A stretch of DNA of 64,000 bases from Silurus meridionalis (GCF_014805685.1 NC_060887.1:34820463-34884462); one strand, 5' to 3'; shown: positions 1-13,060, counted from the stretch's first letter. The notes: generated by a model from the sequence alone, not told the origin. Translations and numbers: made by a program.

Positions 1-880
1 AAATCCACGTCTCCGGCTCGGTTTCTCCGTGTCTGCTCCTCCCTGCACTTCTCACCATATTTAACAGCTTGTTGCAGTGATTTGGTCGGTTATTACACAG
101 TTCGGTTTTAATTAGTGATCGAGATGCTATCAGTGATAGGGTTATAACGCAGATGCGACCGTGGAATTTATAATTAATGAACAGAATCGCGCATACTGAC
201 TTTCTCCCCCCCCGTCCTTGAATTTGGTAGCTCTTTACATTTTGCATTCGAATTGCGTTTATCATAAGGCAAGTCATGGTGTAACTAAAAAGAACGAGAA
301 AACAAAGTGTTCTAGAAGTTAATAAAAACGTCTTTAAAAAAAACTAAGCGAAAATTGGGTTCGAACACCAAATGTCTCGGCGACGCATAATAGAAAAAAG
401 AACCTCGGGTTACATTTTCACACTGACAGCTGAAAGCTTGTACATGCAGCCGTTATTTACCAAATAATAGAAAAGACATGGGCCATTATGAGTTGTTTGC
501 CTATTGCGTTTGTGAAATTGTGCTCGTGCCGGTGTGTGGGGACTTTAATTAAACCCCGTGGCCTCGAGCGCAGTGCGAGCAGCAATATATCACACTCATG
601 GCATCAGAAATGCAAGGATACAGATCATTGGCTACTGAGGTCAAGTCATGTGATTTGAGGAAATATGAACAGTTCTGGATGGGAACAACCATCAGTGTGC
701 AAGGCCAGGTTTAGAAATGTTTGTGGAAAAGAACAAATTTAAAGAGTAAAATTGTGGGGACTCTTTTAGATCTATTAGAAGCAAGAATCAGAAATTGGTG
801 AAAATTTCTGTTAATGTGAACAGTTAAGCAAATGGAAGATGAAATGATCTCCAAAAGGCATAAAGTTACAGACGACACGG
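1..880. other. no recognised feature
   Basis: AT-rich sequence with GC-richer first bases. I see no exon, repeat family or RNA gene that I can name. Confidence 0.5.
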
Positions 881-899
881 TCCCTTTATATTTTAAACA

Positions 900-2140
<1,241 letters not shown>

Positions 2141-2654
2141 ATTGTAGAAAACCAATTTATAACTTAATATTTAAATTGTAGCATTTTATTTCACTTTAAT
2201 CTTTAACTTAATTTTACTATGAGCAACTGCAACCCAACAATTCCCCTATGGAAACAATTAAGTATTCTGATTATTATGTATGCACACAAAGGGAAAGGTC
2301 TGATCATCAATGGTTTCTCTGTCTGGCCTGATTTGGTCAGGTCTCGATTGGAGTTTCCACCATGGGATACTTGGTAGTGGCTTTTTAGCAGTTCTTTACA
2401 TAATAAAATCATATCCTCAGTATAACCTTTTTTACGAATCACAGAGTTAATATGTACATATGTACAATCGTGTTGGCTTTCCTGATTTGAAAGTCCTTTC
2501 ACTGGCGCCACCCATGAAATTGATAATACAATTCTCTTGTTTGATTAAAAAATAACTGCCACCTATTTTCGTATTTGACCTTCTGTCTATCCACAATACA
2601 TTGAGATCTTTAGATCAGAGATTGTTAACTGTCTCTTGTACAAGAATATGTTGA

Positions 2655-2965
2655 CTGTCTAGGGTGGAGTCGGTGTTCCAATTCATTCCAAAGGTGTTCA
2701 ATATGGTTGAGGGTCAGACCTCTATAGCAGGAGATCTTCCACTCCAACCCATGTAAACCATATTTCTAAATAGAGTTTGCTTTGTGCACAGGAGCATTAT
2801 TATGCTGGAACAGGTTTGGGTCTCCTAGTTCAAGTAAAGGGAACATTTAATGCAACCACATCTAAAGGCAATACAATTGTGGGTCTTCAAAGGAAAAGAC
2901 AGATATGGCTGGAGAATCCAGGTGTTCTTTTGTCTAGATGAGTGTAAAATACCTTTGCAAATGTC
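2655..2965 (-). mobile_element. Tc1/mariner-like fragment, local family B
   Basis: Shares long stretches with five other copies in the window. On the coding strand the family shows FQHDNAPVHKA and SDLNPIEHL transposase signatures with many stops. This copy keeps the middle only. Confidence 0.7.
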
Positions 2966-3059
2966 TTTGTGGTATGGTTCTTATACATAACAAAAAAATG
3001 CTTAGATGATGTCTAGGCTGAGATTACTATAGAAACGATAGCATTTCATATACCCCCTG

Positions 3060-3275
3060 CACAAACCATCTCAATCAGACCTCTCTCACCTTGTCTCCAA
3101 AATGTCCTACCTGCTCAGTCCCTTAAATAAATGAATTTCTAATCCTGTCCTTCGTCATCACTCCAGTGAAAATCTAAGCATCTTCAGCTCTTCTTTTACC
3201 GCCTGTCTTTTAGTCAACACCACTGTCTCTAAACCATACAACATTGAAGGTCTTACTACCGTCTTACAAACTGAA
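3060..3275 (-). mobile_element. LINE 3'-region fragment (RTE-like family)
   Basis: On the - strand it matches the C-terminal reverse-transcriptase region seen better at 8072-8512 (KTVVRP, LEVAELKMLRFSL, RIRNE). Short and broken. Confidence 0.65.
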
Positions 3276-3785
3276 CAAGTATTAAACTGAATAAATAAAT
3301 AAAGTTCAACAACCACAACAAAAAATACTAATGTAAATAAAAAGAATGTATATTAAAAAGAATGTATATTTAAGTCTTGGCTTTCAGAGATTCGTATAAA
3401 TCATGAAGTATACACTTGAAACTATAACGCAAGCGATAACTGGAATTGTACCATAAATGTTCCACAACATAAAATCTAACCATAAACCAACGTCTCCTTC
3501 ATTAACAAATGAAACAGTGAAATCCTTGGCATTTGTTTTTGCTAACAACGTACATATTTGGTCGTCTTGTGTCTTATAATAAGTATTACATTATAATATT
3601 ATGTATTAACAATCCTGTTGTGTGAAAACATTTGCATGTCAGTGTAAAAGAAGAAACAGCACTTGGTCATTTTGCATTGTTCAAATGCTGTATTATTTCA
3701 TTGGATTCAAATGGTGAAAGCTGGTTTATTTGTTGCCTGTTTATTAGGTATAAAAATGTAAGTAATAAAGCGGCATAGTAATAAA

Positions 3786-4682
3786 CAGTGTTGGGCAGTA
3801 ACGCGTTACCGGTAACGCGTTACTTTTGACAGTAACTAATACTGTAACTTCGTTACCGTTACCGTATGGTGTGTTACCCTTTACTTTTTTTAATGAATTA
3901 ATTTCGGCTGAAGTGTAGACTACAGCCTAACCTGCTTACAGCAGCGTCGCATTGTAGGATTGGTGGATAAACCACTGTAAACACGAAGAAGACGCACTGT
4001 GGGGGTGTCTCCGTTTATTCAGGTCTGTGCAGCAGTAATGGCGAGTCGAGGCGAGAGCAAGAGGAGTTTCTCAAAGTGGAAATATGCTCATTATTTCACT
4101 TTAGTTGAGTATAAAGACAAAAACTTTTAAGTCAAATGTAAGCTGTGTCTTCCTGGTTTGAAGCTCGTATCTACTGCGATAAACAGCAACTCCAATCTGT
4201 CGAAGCTCCTTCAGAATTTACATGCCTCGACGAAGCTAGAAGCTAGAAGCTAACCCGGTGTTCTGTTCTACATTGTTGATAGTTTTCATACTTCAGCTGT
4301 GAAAGGAACATGTTTAAGAGCTCAACACAACAGCAGAAGCCACTTTAGTTTTTGATTGTGAATATATTATTCAGCTTGTTTTGTTATTTATTTCAGAAAT
4401 GCTTGTGATATATTCAGATTGTGCTGGTCTGACTTCAATAAAATAGTGTTTAAAAATTACTTTGTGTTTAAGTCAGTTTTGTGTTTGTAGACCATAACGC
4501 ATAAAAGGGCATTAATGGGAACATTAAAGAAGGTTCTTTAAAAAAGTAACTAAAAAGTTACTTTTAACAGTAACGCATTACTTTTTGGTGTAAGTAATCA
4601 ACAAAGTAACTAAGTTACTTTTTGAATGAAGTAACGAGTAACTGTAACTAGTTACTATTTTTTAGTAACGAGCACAACACTG
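3786..4682 (+). mobile_element. non-autonomous hAT transposon with BED-finger remnant
   Basis: An 897-bp element beginning CAGTGTTGGGC and ending in ACAACACTG (terminal inverted repeat CAGTGTTG). It is flanked by a perfect 8-bp direct repeat, GTAATAAA (3778-3785 and 4683-4690), the hAT target-site duplication. Sub-terminal repeats of GTAACG/GTTAC type are typical of fish hAT ends. Inside, from ATG 4039, a short frame reads MASRGESKRSFSKWKYAHYF, then a stop, then CKLC...H spacing, resembling the BED zinc finger of a hAT transposase. The rest of the transposase is gone. Confidence 0.9.
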
Positions 4683-4956
4683 GTAATAAATACAAGAAAA
4701 AAAACCTGAATAAATTATAAAAATTGCATTAGAAACTATTATAATACACAAAACCGTAATGAAGGCTGGAGCTGTGTGTTGTATAAGTGCGTGTGTCAGA
4801 CAGGGAAAAAACCCTTGCTTGTGTTTGATTGACAGCAGGCTCGCACTATAGGCCAAATTCCTGTTCCCCTCTTTCTATTTCAAGACTCTCTCTCTCTTTC
4901 CTCCAGTATATGGACTTTAATGTTGAGACTCCGTTTGTTTATTAGATTGTGAGGAG

Positions 4957-5036
4957 CCAAATGTTTGTCACATCTCTTATACCAGGCAATAACCCCGGCT
5001 TTATTGCCTGGTATAAGAGATGTGACAAACATTTGG
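4957..5036. repeat. perfect 36-bp hairpin with 8-nt loop
   Basis: 4957-4992 and 5001-5036 are exact reverse complements (36 of 36); the loop is CCCCGGCT. The 80-nt fold is the size of a miRNA precursor, but a bulge-free stem is also what a young palindromic insertion would give. No obvious target duplication was seen. Confidence 0.85.
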
Positions 5037-5039
5037 AAG

Positions 5040-6300
5040 CTGATGGTGTTTTTCATACTGCAAACGTTTTTAAGCCTTGTTCATTTGTAGTTAAATGGTT
5101 TTTGGCGTCACGTTGGATAGATGTTTTACATCCAGATTTGATTTAGATTTAACCTGATTTTGTCATAATTCTGAGAGATTATTCACTTTTTTTATTCTAG
5201 CATTGGTCAAAATCGAAATCTGAAGAAAGCACTCAGCTCATACACGCGCCATTCATGTACGCTGAATCGTTATGGTTTACAGTTGGCTTTGATGGTGTGG
5301 GATTGAGTAATTTTCCAAATCCTCTAAGAATGGCAGAGGGGGAAAAAAATTATGAGGAGGTAGCAAGAGCTCGGCTGATGACGGATGAGCGGCCGCTATT
5401 AAGTTTTAATTTTAAAACAAATTATGCAATTAGCTCCCCATCAGGATGTACGCCGTGCACGAGGTCATCGCAACCTTCACTTCATCTCGTCCCAAGCTGA
5501 GGAATCGGAAAAAAAAGGGAAGTGAAGGTAAGGAAAGTGGAAAAGGGAATCGTTCATGTAAAAGACCATCTCTCTCTCTCTCTGCCAGAGCAACTCGTAG
5601 CTCTTTTTTTTTTTTGTTGATGGGATTTCCTTTAATGTTTTTTATGGCAGTATTCATGTCCTTAAACAAAGAGGCAATTTGTCTGCGCTTGAGAGATAAT
5701 ATTGTCAAGGGAGACATGCAGTCAATTTCAGACGTCTGCTTTTCAGACAGGGAGAGGTGACAGTTTCAAGGTGCTCGCGAGAGCTCCTCTCACAATAAAG
5801 CTCGCATTGGATCAATTACATTAAACAGCGCTAAACGTTAGCGATTGTTTTAGCGTTGCGATGTCCTTACGTTTGGCACTTTAACGTGACTCAATTTTGT
5901 GAAAGAGAACTGAAGAGGTCAGGAATTAAACACAACGAGGTGTGCTGTCCAATTGTAGGTGGAACATTCAGAGAGGAATATTTTCTGTTTATAACAGCTA
6001 TAAACATCCATTCCCTCACCAGGCTTTCTTTTTTATTTTGTCCTTTACAAAATGAACACGTTCTGGAGAAACCACAAAGTTCCTGTGGTGTAAAATGTTA
6101 TTGGATTGGGATTTGGCTTGCATGTGAAACTACTGTCCAAGCCACTGTACAAGAAAATGATTTAACACCTTCTGATTGGTGTAACATGCGTGACCCTAAC
6201 CCTAACCCAGAACATAAATTCATAAACCCATTGTGTTATTTATTAGGGTTAATAGTTAGGGTCAAAATCAAAAGGGAAAAAAAATCCATCATTAAAAAAA
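5040..6300. other. no recognised gene
   Basis: Several overlapping open frames on both strands (5255-5760, 5856-6311) without recognisable domains, signal or splice context. Contains poly-A/T runs, a short CT tract and a CCTAACCCTAACCC stretch near 6190. Confidence 0.5.
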
Positions 6301-6304
6301 CATT

Positions 6305-6530
6305 GAATTAAATTTTTTTGTTCAATTTTAATTATATATAGTGCTTTTAACAATAAACATTGTCACAAAACATATTTATAGAAATAAATATATTCAGGAT
6401 ATTGATAAGTTTATTAGTTTATGTCATTAGAGTCAGAGATGAGGAAAAAAATCTCCTCGAGAAAATATAAGGAAGAAACTTTCGAAGGAGCCAGACACAA
6501 AAAGGAACCTGTCCTCATGGGTGATAATGC
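6305..6530 (+). mobile_element. dispersed repeat family A fragment
   Basis: Begins with the TTCAATTTTAATT...AGTGCTTTTAACAAT signature and contains GAGGAAGAAACT...GGAGCCAGAC. The same order of words occurs at 26937, 28725(-), 36336, 46440, 53705 and 58690(-). Class not established. Confidence 0.65.
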
Positions 6531-6897
6531 TAGTATAAATAATTCCTGTTCAGCATTGATCTACTAAAGAGTGTGATGTGTTTCCTGGCTCTGATCTTCA
6601 GTGTATGGTTTGTATGTATTTATTCGAATGACCAGGTTCATGCAGTCCCGTTTTTCACAAACACACACTTTCCGTGTCTACATGAATGCAGTGTTTTACG
6701 TTTTCTACAGCTTTATGGAGGAACTCCTGCTTATTGCATAACCCCTACTTACCTGGCAGGGACAGTAACTTGTTTAGTAAGGTGGTTTGCCCAAAGCAAG
6801 GCTTAGCCATTGCATGTCAGGCTGTGCTGACCTTTTTGCTTATTCTCCAAATGTGGGAATCTCGACTGCATGATTTCTGATAGTGGGGGACTGCATT

Positions 6898-7045
6898 TGC
6901 ACTCTCCCCTCAGTGGTTAAGGTCAGGGCTTTAAGCCCCAGTATCTCCAAGAGGGCCTTTACCCTCAGTGCTCCAGGGGAGCTGAATCATGACTGACTCT
7001 GCATTAAAGCACCTTTCTAGGGAAAGTGGTAGCTCAGTGGTTATA
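6898..7045 (+). mobile_element. tRNA-like SINE fragments
   Basis: Contains CAGTGGTTAAGG, GGCTTTAAGCCCC and CTCAGTGCTCCAGGGG words, then a second head GTGGTAGCTCAGTGGTTA at 7028-7045, cut off by AT-rich DNA. The head resembles a tRNA A-box region. Confidence 0.6.
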
Positions 7046-7093
7046 TTATATATCTAATTATATATGTGCTTGATGGTGTGTGTGAAAAACACA

Positions 7094-7095
<2 letters not shown>

Positions 7096-7168
<73 letters not shown>
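7096..7168. repeat. (TA)n microsatellite
   Basis: About 36 pure TA units, lying between oppositely oriented SINE heads. Confidence 0.95.
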
Positions 7169-7173
<5 letters not shown>

Positions 7174-7300
7174 CTGAGCAATTGAGGGTTAAGAGCCTTG
7201 CTCAAAGGCCCAGCAGGGGAAGTTTGGTGGTAGTGGGATTTGAACCCATGCCCTTCTGATCAGAAGTCCAACATCTGAAGCATTGAGCTACCACATGCCA
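7169..7300 (-). mobile_element. tRNA-like SINE
   Basis: On the - strand: GGTAGCTCAATGC, TCAGAAGGGCATGGGTTCAAATCC (B-box-like) and GGGCCTTTGAGCAAGGC. Same family as 7028, inverted across the (TA)n. Confidence 0.65.
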
Positions 7301-8070
7301 ATGGGTAATTAGCAATAATTGAGGGGTGATGACGGACTTTCAATGATCTTGTTAATGCAACTGGGCAGTTGCTTACAATCTTCCTATCAGACGTCTAACA
7401 TGTGAACCCCTGAGTTACCATTTGTAATACAATGTAAGCTAAAGCACACTGAAGTCAAAACAAAAAAGAGCTGTGGTATAAAATCAACTTCTTATTATTA
7501 GTAAGCAGTAGAATCAGGTGGTTACTGTAATAGAGAGACTGAACTGAACTGAGATACTGACTCTCCTCTCACATTTCCTCATTTGTCTTTTTTATTCCTT
7601 AACAAGTTTACTCCCCGAGGCAAACACTAGTCATTTATCTTCCTGTTGAAGGCCCAATTAAGACATCCCTATTCGCTTTCACACTGCAAATATTACATTT
7701 AGCTGAAGAATGATTTACTTTCTTCTTATGTTTTACAAGATGTGAAAAGACAGATCAGATAGATTTACTTCAGACTGTAGCTTTGCTCAAATTTGAACAG
7801 ACCTGAGAACGAGCACTTGCTTATCAACCCCAAATTTAGTCATCTCAAAATCCCTACAACTTTATCTACTCACATATCAGCCATGTGAGATGCTGAGGGT
7901 GGCGTATACTTCCATCTGACATGATTCAGTCTGCCAGGTTTATGCCTAGAGACTGCACTACCCAGATTCCACTGCGCCTCCTGTTTGTCGCATGATCACT
8001 CATACCTCTTCCTTGTCACCTTGATTAGCATTTTATCAGCTCCAAATCATTTCAAGTTTATTTATAAATC
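7300..8070. other. no recognised feature
   Basis: A SINE-like scrap near 7395-7425; otherwise nothing recognised. Confidence 0.45.
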
Positions 8071-8071
8071 T

Positions 8072-8512
8072 TCTTCTTATTCTTTCGGCTGATCCCATTA
8101 GGAGTCGCCACAGCAGATTATCTGTCCTCTACATCTGCCTCTTTCAAAACCACTACATGCATGTCTTCCCTCACCACATCCATAAACCTCCTCCTTGGTC
8201 TTCCTCTTTTCCTCCATCCTCAGAATTCTCCTACCGAGGTACCCCATGTCCCTCCTCTGCAAATGTCCAAACCATCTCAATCTCGCCTCACTCACCTTGT
8301 ATCTAAAACATCCTATATGAGCTGTCCCTCTAATAAACTCATTTCTAATCCTGTCCATCCTCGTCAATGCCAATGAAAACCTTAACATCTTCAGCTCTGC
8401 TACCTCCAGCTCCACCTCCTGTCTTTTACTCAATGCTACTGTTTCTAAACTATACAACATAGCAGGTCTCACAACAGTCTTATAAACCCGGCCCATTTTT
8501 ATCTCTTTTAGC
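8072..8512 (-). pseudogene. LINE reverse-transcriptase C-terminus and 3' tail (RTE-like)
   Basis: On the - strand a 132-codon frame reads VYKTVVRPAMLYSLETVALS, LEVAELKMLRFSLALTRMDR, RIRNEFIRGTAH and ARLRWFGHLQRRDMGYLGRR, the conserved end of a common fish non-LTR retrotransposon. Its 3' end (8070-8110) carries the family tail GGCGACTCCTAATGGGATCAGCCGAAAGAA-type sequence with an AAG-rich end. It is a 5'-truncated copy. The clade name is from memory. Confidence 0.85.
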
Positions 8513-8782
8513 GTTGCCTTTTTTCCGTAAACCTAACTAAATGGAATTCAGCTGTGAATGATCTTGATTGGTCAGTCAAGTTTTATTAAAATGTGTCAAC
8601 ATTCACACAAGAAGTCAATCGATTCATCGGTTTTGTGAAATCGACGATAGTTGAATCCTGGAACTTACATCGGCAAAACTCAAATCGCTGACTCCACGTG
8701 CTGTTTGTTTTTACACATGGGATTGTGTGCTGCACAGAGTGTGCTATGTTATATTTATTATTTTTAATTTATTAATTATTAT

Positions 8783-8876
8783 GGTTGCACAAGACACTCT
8801 TATTCGCAAGCCCGGATAAATGGGGAGGGTTGCGTAAAACGTGTCAAATCAAATATGTGGATCACGATACAGAATT
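8783..8876 (+). mobile_element. LINE/SINE body segment
   Basis: Shares GGTTGCACAAG, AAGCCCGGATAAATG, GGAGGGTTGCGT and GTCAAATCAAATATG words with the body of the SINE at 48365-48490, but without a tRNA head. It is followed directly by LINE coding sequence. Confidence 0.6.
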
Positions 8877-8879
8877 TCA

Positions 8880-9650
8880 TACTGGATCGGTCAAATCCCG
8901 ACCCGACGTGGTGGTGGTGGAATGAGGAAGTGCAGGAAAGCAAAAGAAGAAAGAGGTTGATGAAACAGAATTTGGATTGACAGAGTGATGAAAAAAGTAA
9001 GCAGAATTACAAGGAGATGCGGCAGCAGGTAAAGAGGGATGTGGCGAAAGCAAAGGTAAAGGCATATGAGAAGCTGTATGAGAAGTTGGACACTAAGGAA
9101 AGAGAAAAGGATTTGTACCAAATGGCGAGGCTGCAAGTTAGAACAATAAAGGATGGAGATGGAAATGTGTTGACTAGAGAGGAGAGTGTGGTGAGAAGAT
9201 TTGGAGTATTTTGAGCAGCTGATGAATGAGGTCAGACAGGAGTCTCCATTGACTATGATGTTTGTGGATGATATTGTGATTTGTAGTGAGAGTAGGGAGC
9301 AGGTTGAGAAGAGCCTGCAGAGGTGGGGGTTCATGCTGAAGAAAAGGGGAATGAAAGTCAGTAGGAGTAAGACAGAGTATATGTATGTGAATGAGAGGGA
9401 GGGCAGTGGAGAGGTGCGGTTGCAAGGAGAAGAGGTGGCGAAGGTGGAGGAGTTCAGGTACCTAGGGTCAACAGTGCAAAGTAATGGAGAGTGTGTTAGA
9501 GAAGTAAAGAAAAGAGTGCAGGCAGGGTGGAGTGGGTGGAGAAGAGTGATAGCAGGAGTGATTGTGATAGAAGAATATCTGCAAGAGTGAAAGGGAAAGT
9601 TTATAGGACTGTGGTGAGACTTGCCTTGTTGTAGGGTTTAGAGTTCAGTA
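8880..9650 (+). pseudogene. LINE pol relic with internal deletion
   Basis: Frames across this stretch read WWWWNEEVQESKRRK, MRQQVKRDVAKAKVKAYEKL and GNVLTREESVVRR (linker region), then YFEQLMNE joined directly to VRQESPLTMMFVDDIVICSES (RT core, FVDD variant of the F/YxDD motif) and MKVSRSKTEYM, EFRYLGSTVQSNGE. In the family about 300 residues normally lie between these parts, so the centre is deleted. It stops within the QTVVRP region. Same family as 8072-8512 and 18314-18740. Confidence 0.85.
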
Positions 9651-11100
9651 CTATTTACATGGTATTTTAAGTTTGTTTCCTATAAAAAAAAAATAAATAA
9701 ATAAATAAAAAACATCAGTTGATGAATTGGTACCATCCAACCTAGCTATTTATATCCATAAAATTCAGTTCGACTTTTAATTCACACCTGAATACGAAGA
9801 TAATAAGTGTTACAGAAACTTTTGCTAATCTGGTGGGGAATTGTAGTACAGCATAGTTTATGTAAACCAACTAAACAGCATCAGCATTTTTGCCCAATAT
9901 ACATCTTTTACGTGTTAGCTAATGTTATCATGATTTTTACAGTACAATACAATTCCAGATATTGCCTCATGCTTGTACATGCCTACTTCAGTATTCCTTG
10001 GATTTTGTCTCTGGCTCTGTTTTATACTTTACTGCCTTTTCCTAAATAATTTATATTAAATTCCTGAACAGGCATTCATGTGTAAACAAAGGTAATCAAA
10101 GCAATGTTACTGACTAGTTTAAAGAATGCCGTAAATCAGGGCATGCTCAAATACCTTAAGATTGGATAATTACTTGGATTAACGAGGTGTTTACTCCGAA
10201 TGTGTTCTCAATAACTTTGACTGCAATGTCATGTTTTACCTATTAAGTAGAAAAGTAAATTGGACTTTAGCCCCAAAGCACACTTAAAGAGCTTCCGAGG
10301 TAATGGTTTCTATAAATAACACCACTTGAAGAACAGAGAATTAGTCTTATCCTGCTTTTCCAACAAGCCGAACACGGGTTCTGCCACAGTCTCGGTGCAA
10401 AGGTTCGTCTGAAAGCATTGAAGCCAGCCCAGCTGGAGTAATGAACAGGATGTTATCTATCCCAAGCAGAGAGGTAAATGCCAGTCTTATCTGCAAAGCT
10501 TTACCCATATGTTCAAATCCGTGGCACAAGGACAGGAAAAAACGGCCTGCTTTCCACTCCTATCTCAACACAAACAACATAGCACGCTCCAAAATGGAGC
10601 CAGGCAGCAGTGTGAGCTCCACACCAGGCTCTGCTTTCAGGCTCCAAAGCTCACATGAGTATTTACCAGAGCTTAATGACTGGCCTTGCTAACTTTCCAC
10701 TCGCTGCCAACCAAAGGATATTTTCCAGCTGAGCACTCATGCTGGTGTTTGTAGCATTGCTGCTTAAAGCCAATTTGATTTTGCCAAAGGCTTTCTGGCC
10801 TGCTTTTATGTCACAACCAAGGAGATCAAAAGTTACATATTTCTATACTGTACATATCAGAAATACAGCATGTACCCAAAAATAGGACAAGTCATATCCT
10901 TGACCAAACATTTACGGTACACACTCAGGGTTAGGGGTTCAATCCTGAGCTCAGGTGTCACATGTCACATGTTTTCCATATTTCTGTATGAGTTTGCTCC
11001 AGGTTTCTTTAAAAACATACCAGTAGGTACATTAACAATGCTAACCTGCTTCAAGATTAGAATGAGTGTATACGTGGTGGTTTTATTAGCTTTGTTTACA
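9650..11100. other. mostly unique sequence
   Basis: No gene recognised. 10,270-10,830 is repeat-free with more balanced base composition; open frames on both strands have no recognisable domain. Confidence 0.5.
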
Positions 11101-11117
11101 AGAAAGTACTTTTTTTT

Positions 11118-11324
11118 TACACATTATTCCCTTCAAAATAGACCCCTTGCAGAGCAATACAGTGCTCCCAACATTCCTGCCACTTCTGGAATGTGTCCTG
11201 GAAGTCTTCTTTTCAAAGCATGTCAAGCATCTTCTGTGAATCGCGCTGAATCTCCACAATGGGGTCAAAACAGTGACCTTTGAGCTGGATCCTCATCTTC
11301 GGGAAGAGGGTGAAGTCCACAAGA
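11118..11324 (-). pseudogene. mariner-type transposase C-terminal fragment
   Basis: On the - strand: DFTLFPKMRIQLKGHCFD, EIQRDSQKMLDML, a stop, then EDFQDTFQKWQECWEHCI and GVYFEGNN. This is the C-terminal pattern of mariner/SETMAR-like transposases (FPKMK...KG..F, F..W..R...C, YFEGD). It is short and carries a stop. Confidence 0.8.
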
Positions 11325-11389
11325 GCCAAATTTGTAGTAGGTTGAGTGCTGTAGTGAGATCATGTAAATTGTTCTCCAGCGATCATATA

Positions 11390-13060
11390 AAACGCACAGG
11401 GAGTGAAACCGGCGCTAGCTTTTGAAAAGGGAAGAAAGCGCTAAAGGGAGCAGGCAGTGTGGCATGGAGATTCAGGGTCTCGTCATGCTTGAAACATGGC
11501 CAGCATCTCCAGGCAATTGCAATGTGTGATGCGGCCTTCCCAAGAGACCTTGTGTGGAGCGACCATTTATGACCGCTTCCCAGCCCCTGAAAGGACGCAT
11601 CTGTCGGAATCGTTATGTGATGAACAGGAACTCCCAGCACAGGGCCTGAGACAGGAACCTGGGATCTCTCCACACATCCAAGGCACGTCTGACTCACCAC
11701 GTGACCTTGTTTATACTTGATCAGTAGCCTTCCCCCCCAAAAGAACCCTCGGGTTTTGAGCCACCACTGAAGGGGCCTCATGTCCGCCCTCAGACCCAGT
11801 AGTCTTGAAACTGCTTCACAGTGAGCGACTGGCCTTCTCTCCCTTTTTCACAGCTGTAAGGGTGGATTTGACACAAGCGGGGAATTGTGCCCGCACGAAC
11901 GAATCCCATACTATGCCTGAAAGGAGGTTCTCAGTATTGAGAAAGCACACAGTTTTTGGCGTTTAGCCTTGAACCCAGCTCCCTCATGTGGGCATAAAGG
12001 ACATCTCAATGCCAGACTGCCAGCTGCTCCGATTGAGCCAGTATCAACCAATCATCAATATAATATAGAATGCGGACACCCTGAAGTCTCGGGGTTAGTG
12101 CCGCATCTGCACTTCGTAAAGATGCGGAGTGAGAGGGCAAGACGAAACGGAAGGACACGGTATTGGTATGCTTCGGCCTCGAAAGCAAACCTCAGGAACT
12201 TCCTATGTTCCATGACCAAAGCCTGCTCAGGCCCCACCAGGTTGAACCGGGGTGAAATAGATGCACAGGACACATTAAGACAAATGTGGCAGATTGCTAG
12301 ATAGTCTGTTAAGGAAATCAGTGTCTTAAGACTGACCTCTGGTGTGCCTAAAGCCAAAGATCAAAAATCATGACAAACCAATCCTCTGACCTGATTTGGA
12401 ACACGACCTGATTCAGGGTCAGCATCTTGAACAGAGTCTTAAAGTGAGCGGTTCATCTGACGTAGATAGGTATAGTATAGGTATAGTATAGGACGCAGCT
12501 CTCTATTCTTTTTGGGAACTATAAAGTACCGGATGTAAAACCCGGGCTCTCTGTCTAATGGAGGGACCACTTCGGTGGCTTTATTCCTCAAGAGAGTATC
12601 TACTTCTTGTTTTTCACCCCGTTAAGCCGTGGCAGACGTGATCCGAAATTAATCGACTAGCCTCTGTCTTCAGTGCGCAGGACGTCTAGCAGAACCTCCA
12701 CGCTGCAAGATCATCTCTTAAGGGAATCAGTCCTTCGAGACTGACCTCTGGTATATTTAGAGCCAGAGCTTACACCCTGGTGCAGCTCTAGGGGCCTCCT
12801 GAGAGGCGGCAAACCCTCTAAGTCCGCTTTGGCAAAGGGCGGAATGAGGAGGGCATTTGCTGGAGCTGGCCTTGCCCTGAAGCACTGATAGTGGCAGGGT
12901 GAACAGACCAGCTCCCTTAAGGGCGCTTGGGTGTGGTAGGCACTGTATACTGAGGTGCACAGCGCCCCTTTTCTGGGAGTACCCAGATGGTCCTGTATCA
13001 AGACTTTTTGGCCAAAGCTCCTCTATTGAAGGTGATGGTCTTTAGACCCATTAGCTTACA
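11390..13060 (-). pseudogene. DIRS-like retrotransposon, reverse transcriptase/RNase H relic
   Basis: Read on the - strand from about 12640: TLLRNKATEVVPPLDREPGF, RYFIVPKKNRELRPIL, then (12230-12130) FLRFAFEAEAYQYRVLPF and (12100-12020) GVRILYYIDDWLILAQSE, which carries the YxDD catalytic motif. After that (11780-11450) come MRPLQWWLKTRGF, VSQTCLG and TIPTDASFQGLGS, the RNase H start. The order and wording fit DIRS-1-type elements. Several frameshifts break it, including between FAFE and YIDDW. No tyrosine recombinase part or split repeats were recognised. 12470-12490 has a small GGTATAGTATA duplication inside the RT. Confidence 0.85.

Noticed and set aside
6187..6206. Telomere-like CCTAACCCTAACCC
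   Set aside because: Only two units; chance or a tiny interstitial remnant.
5856..6311. 151-codon open frame
   Set aside because: No domain, odd composition, runs into the family A repeat; includes a CCTAACCC-rich piece.
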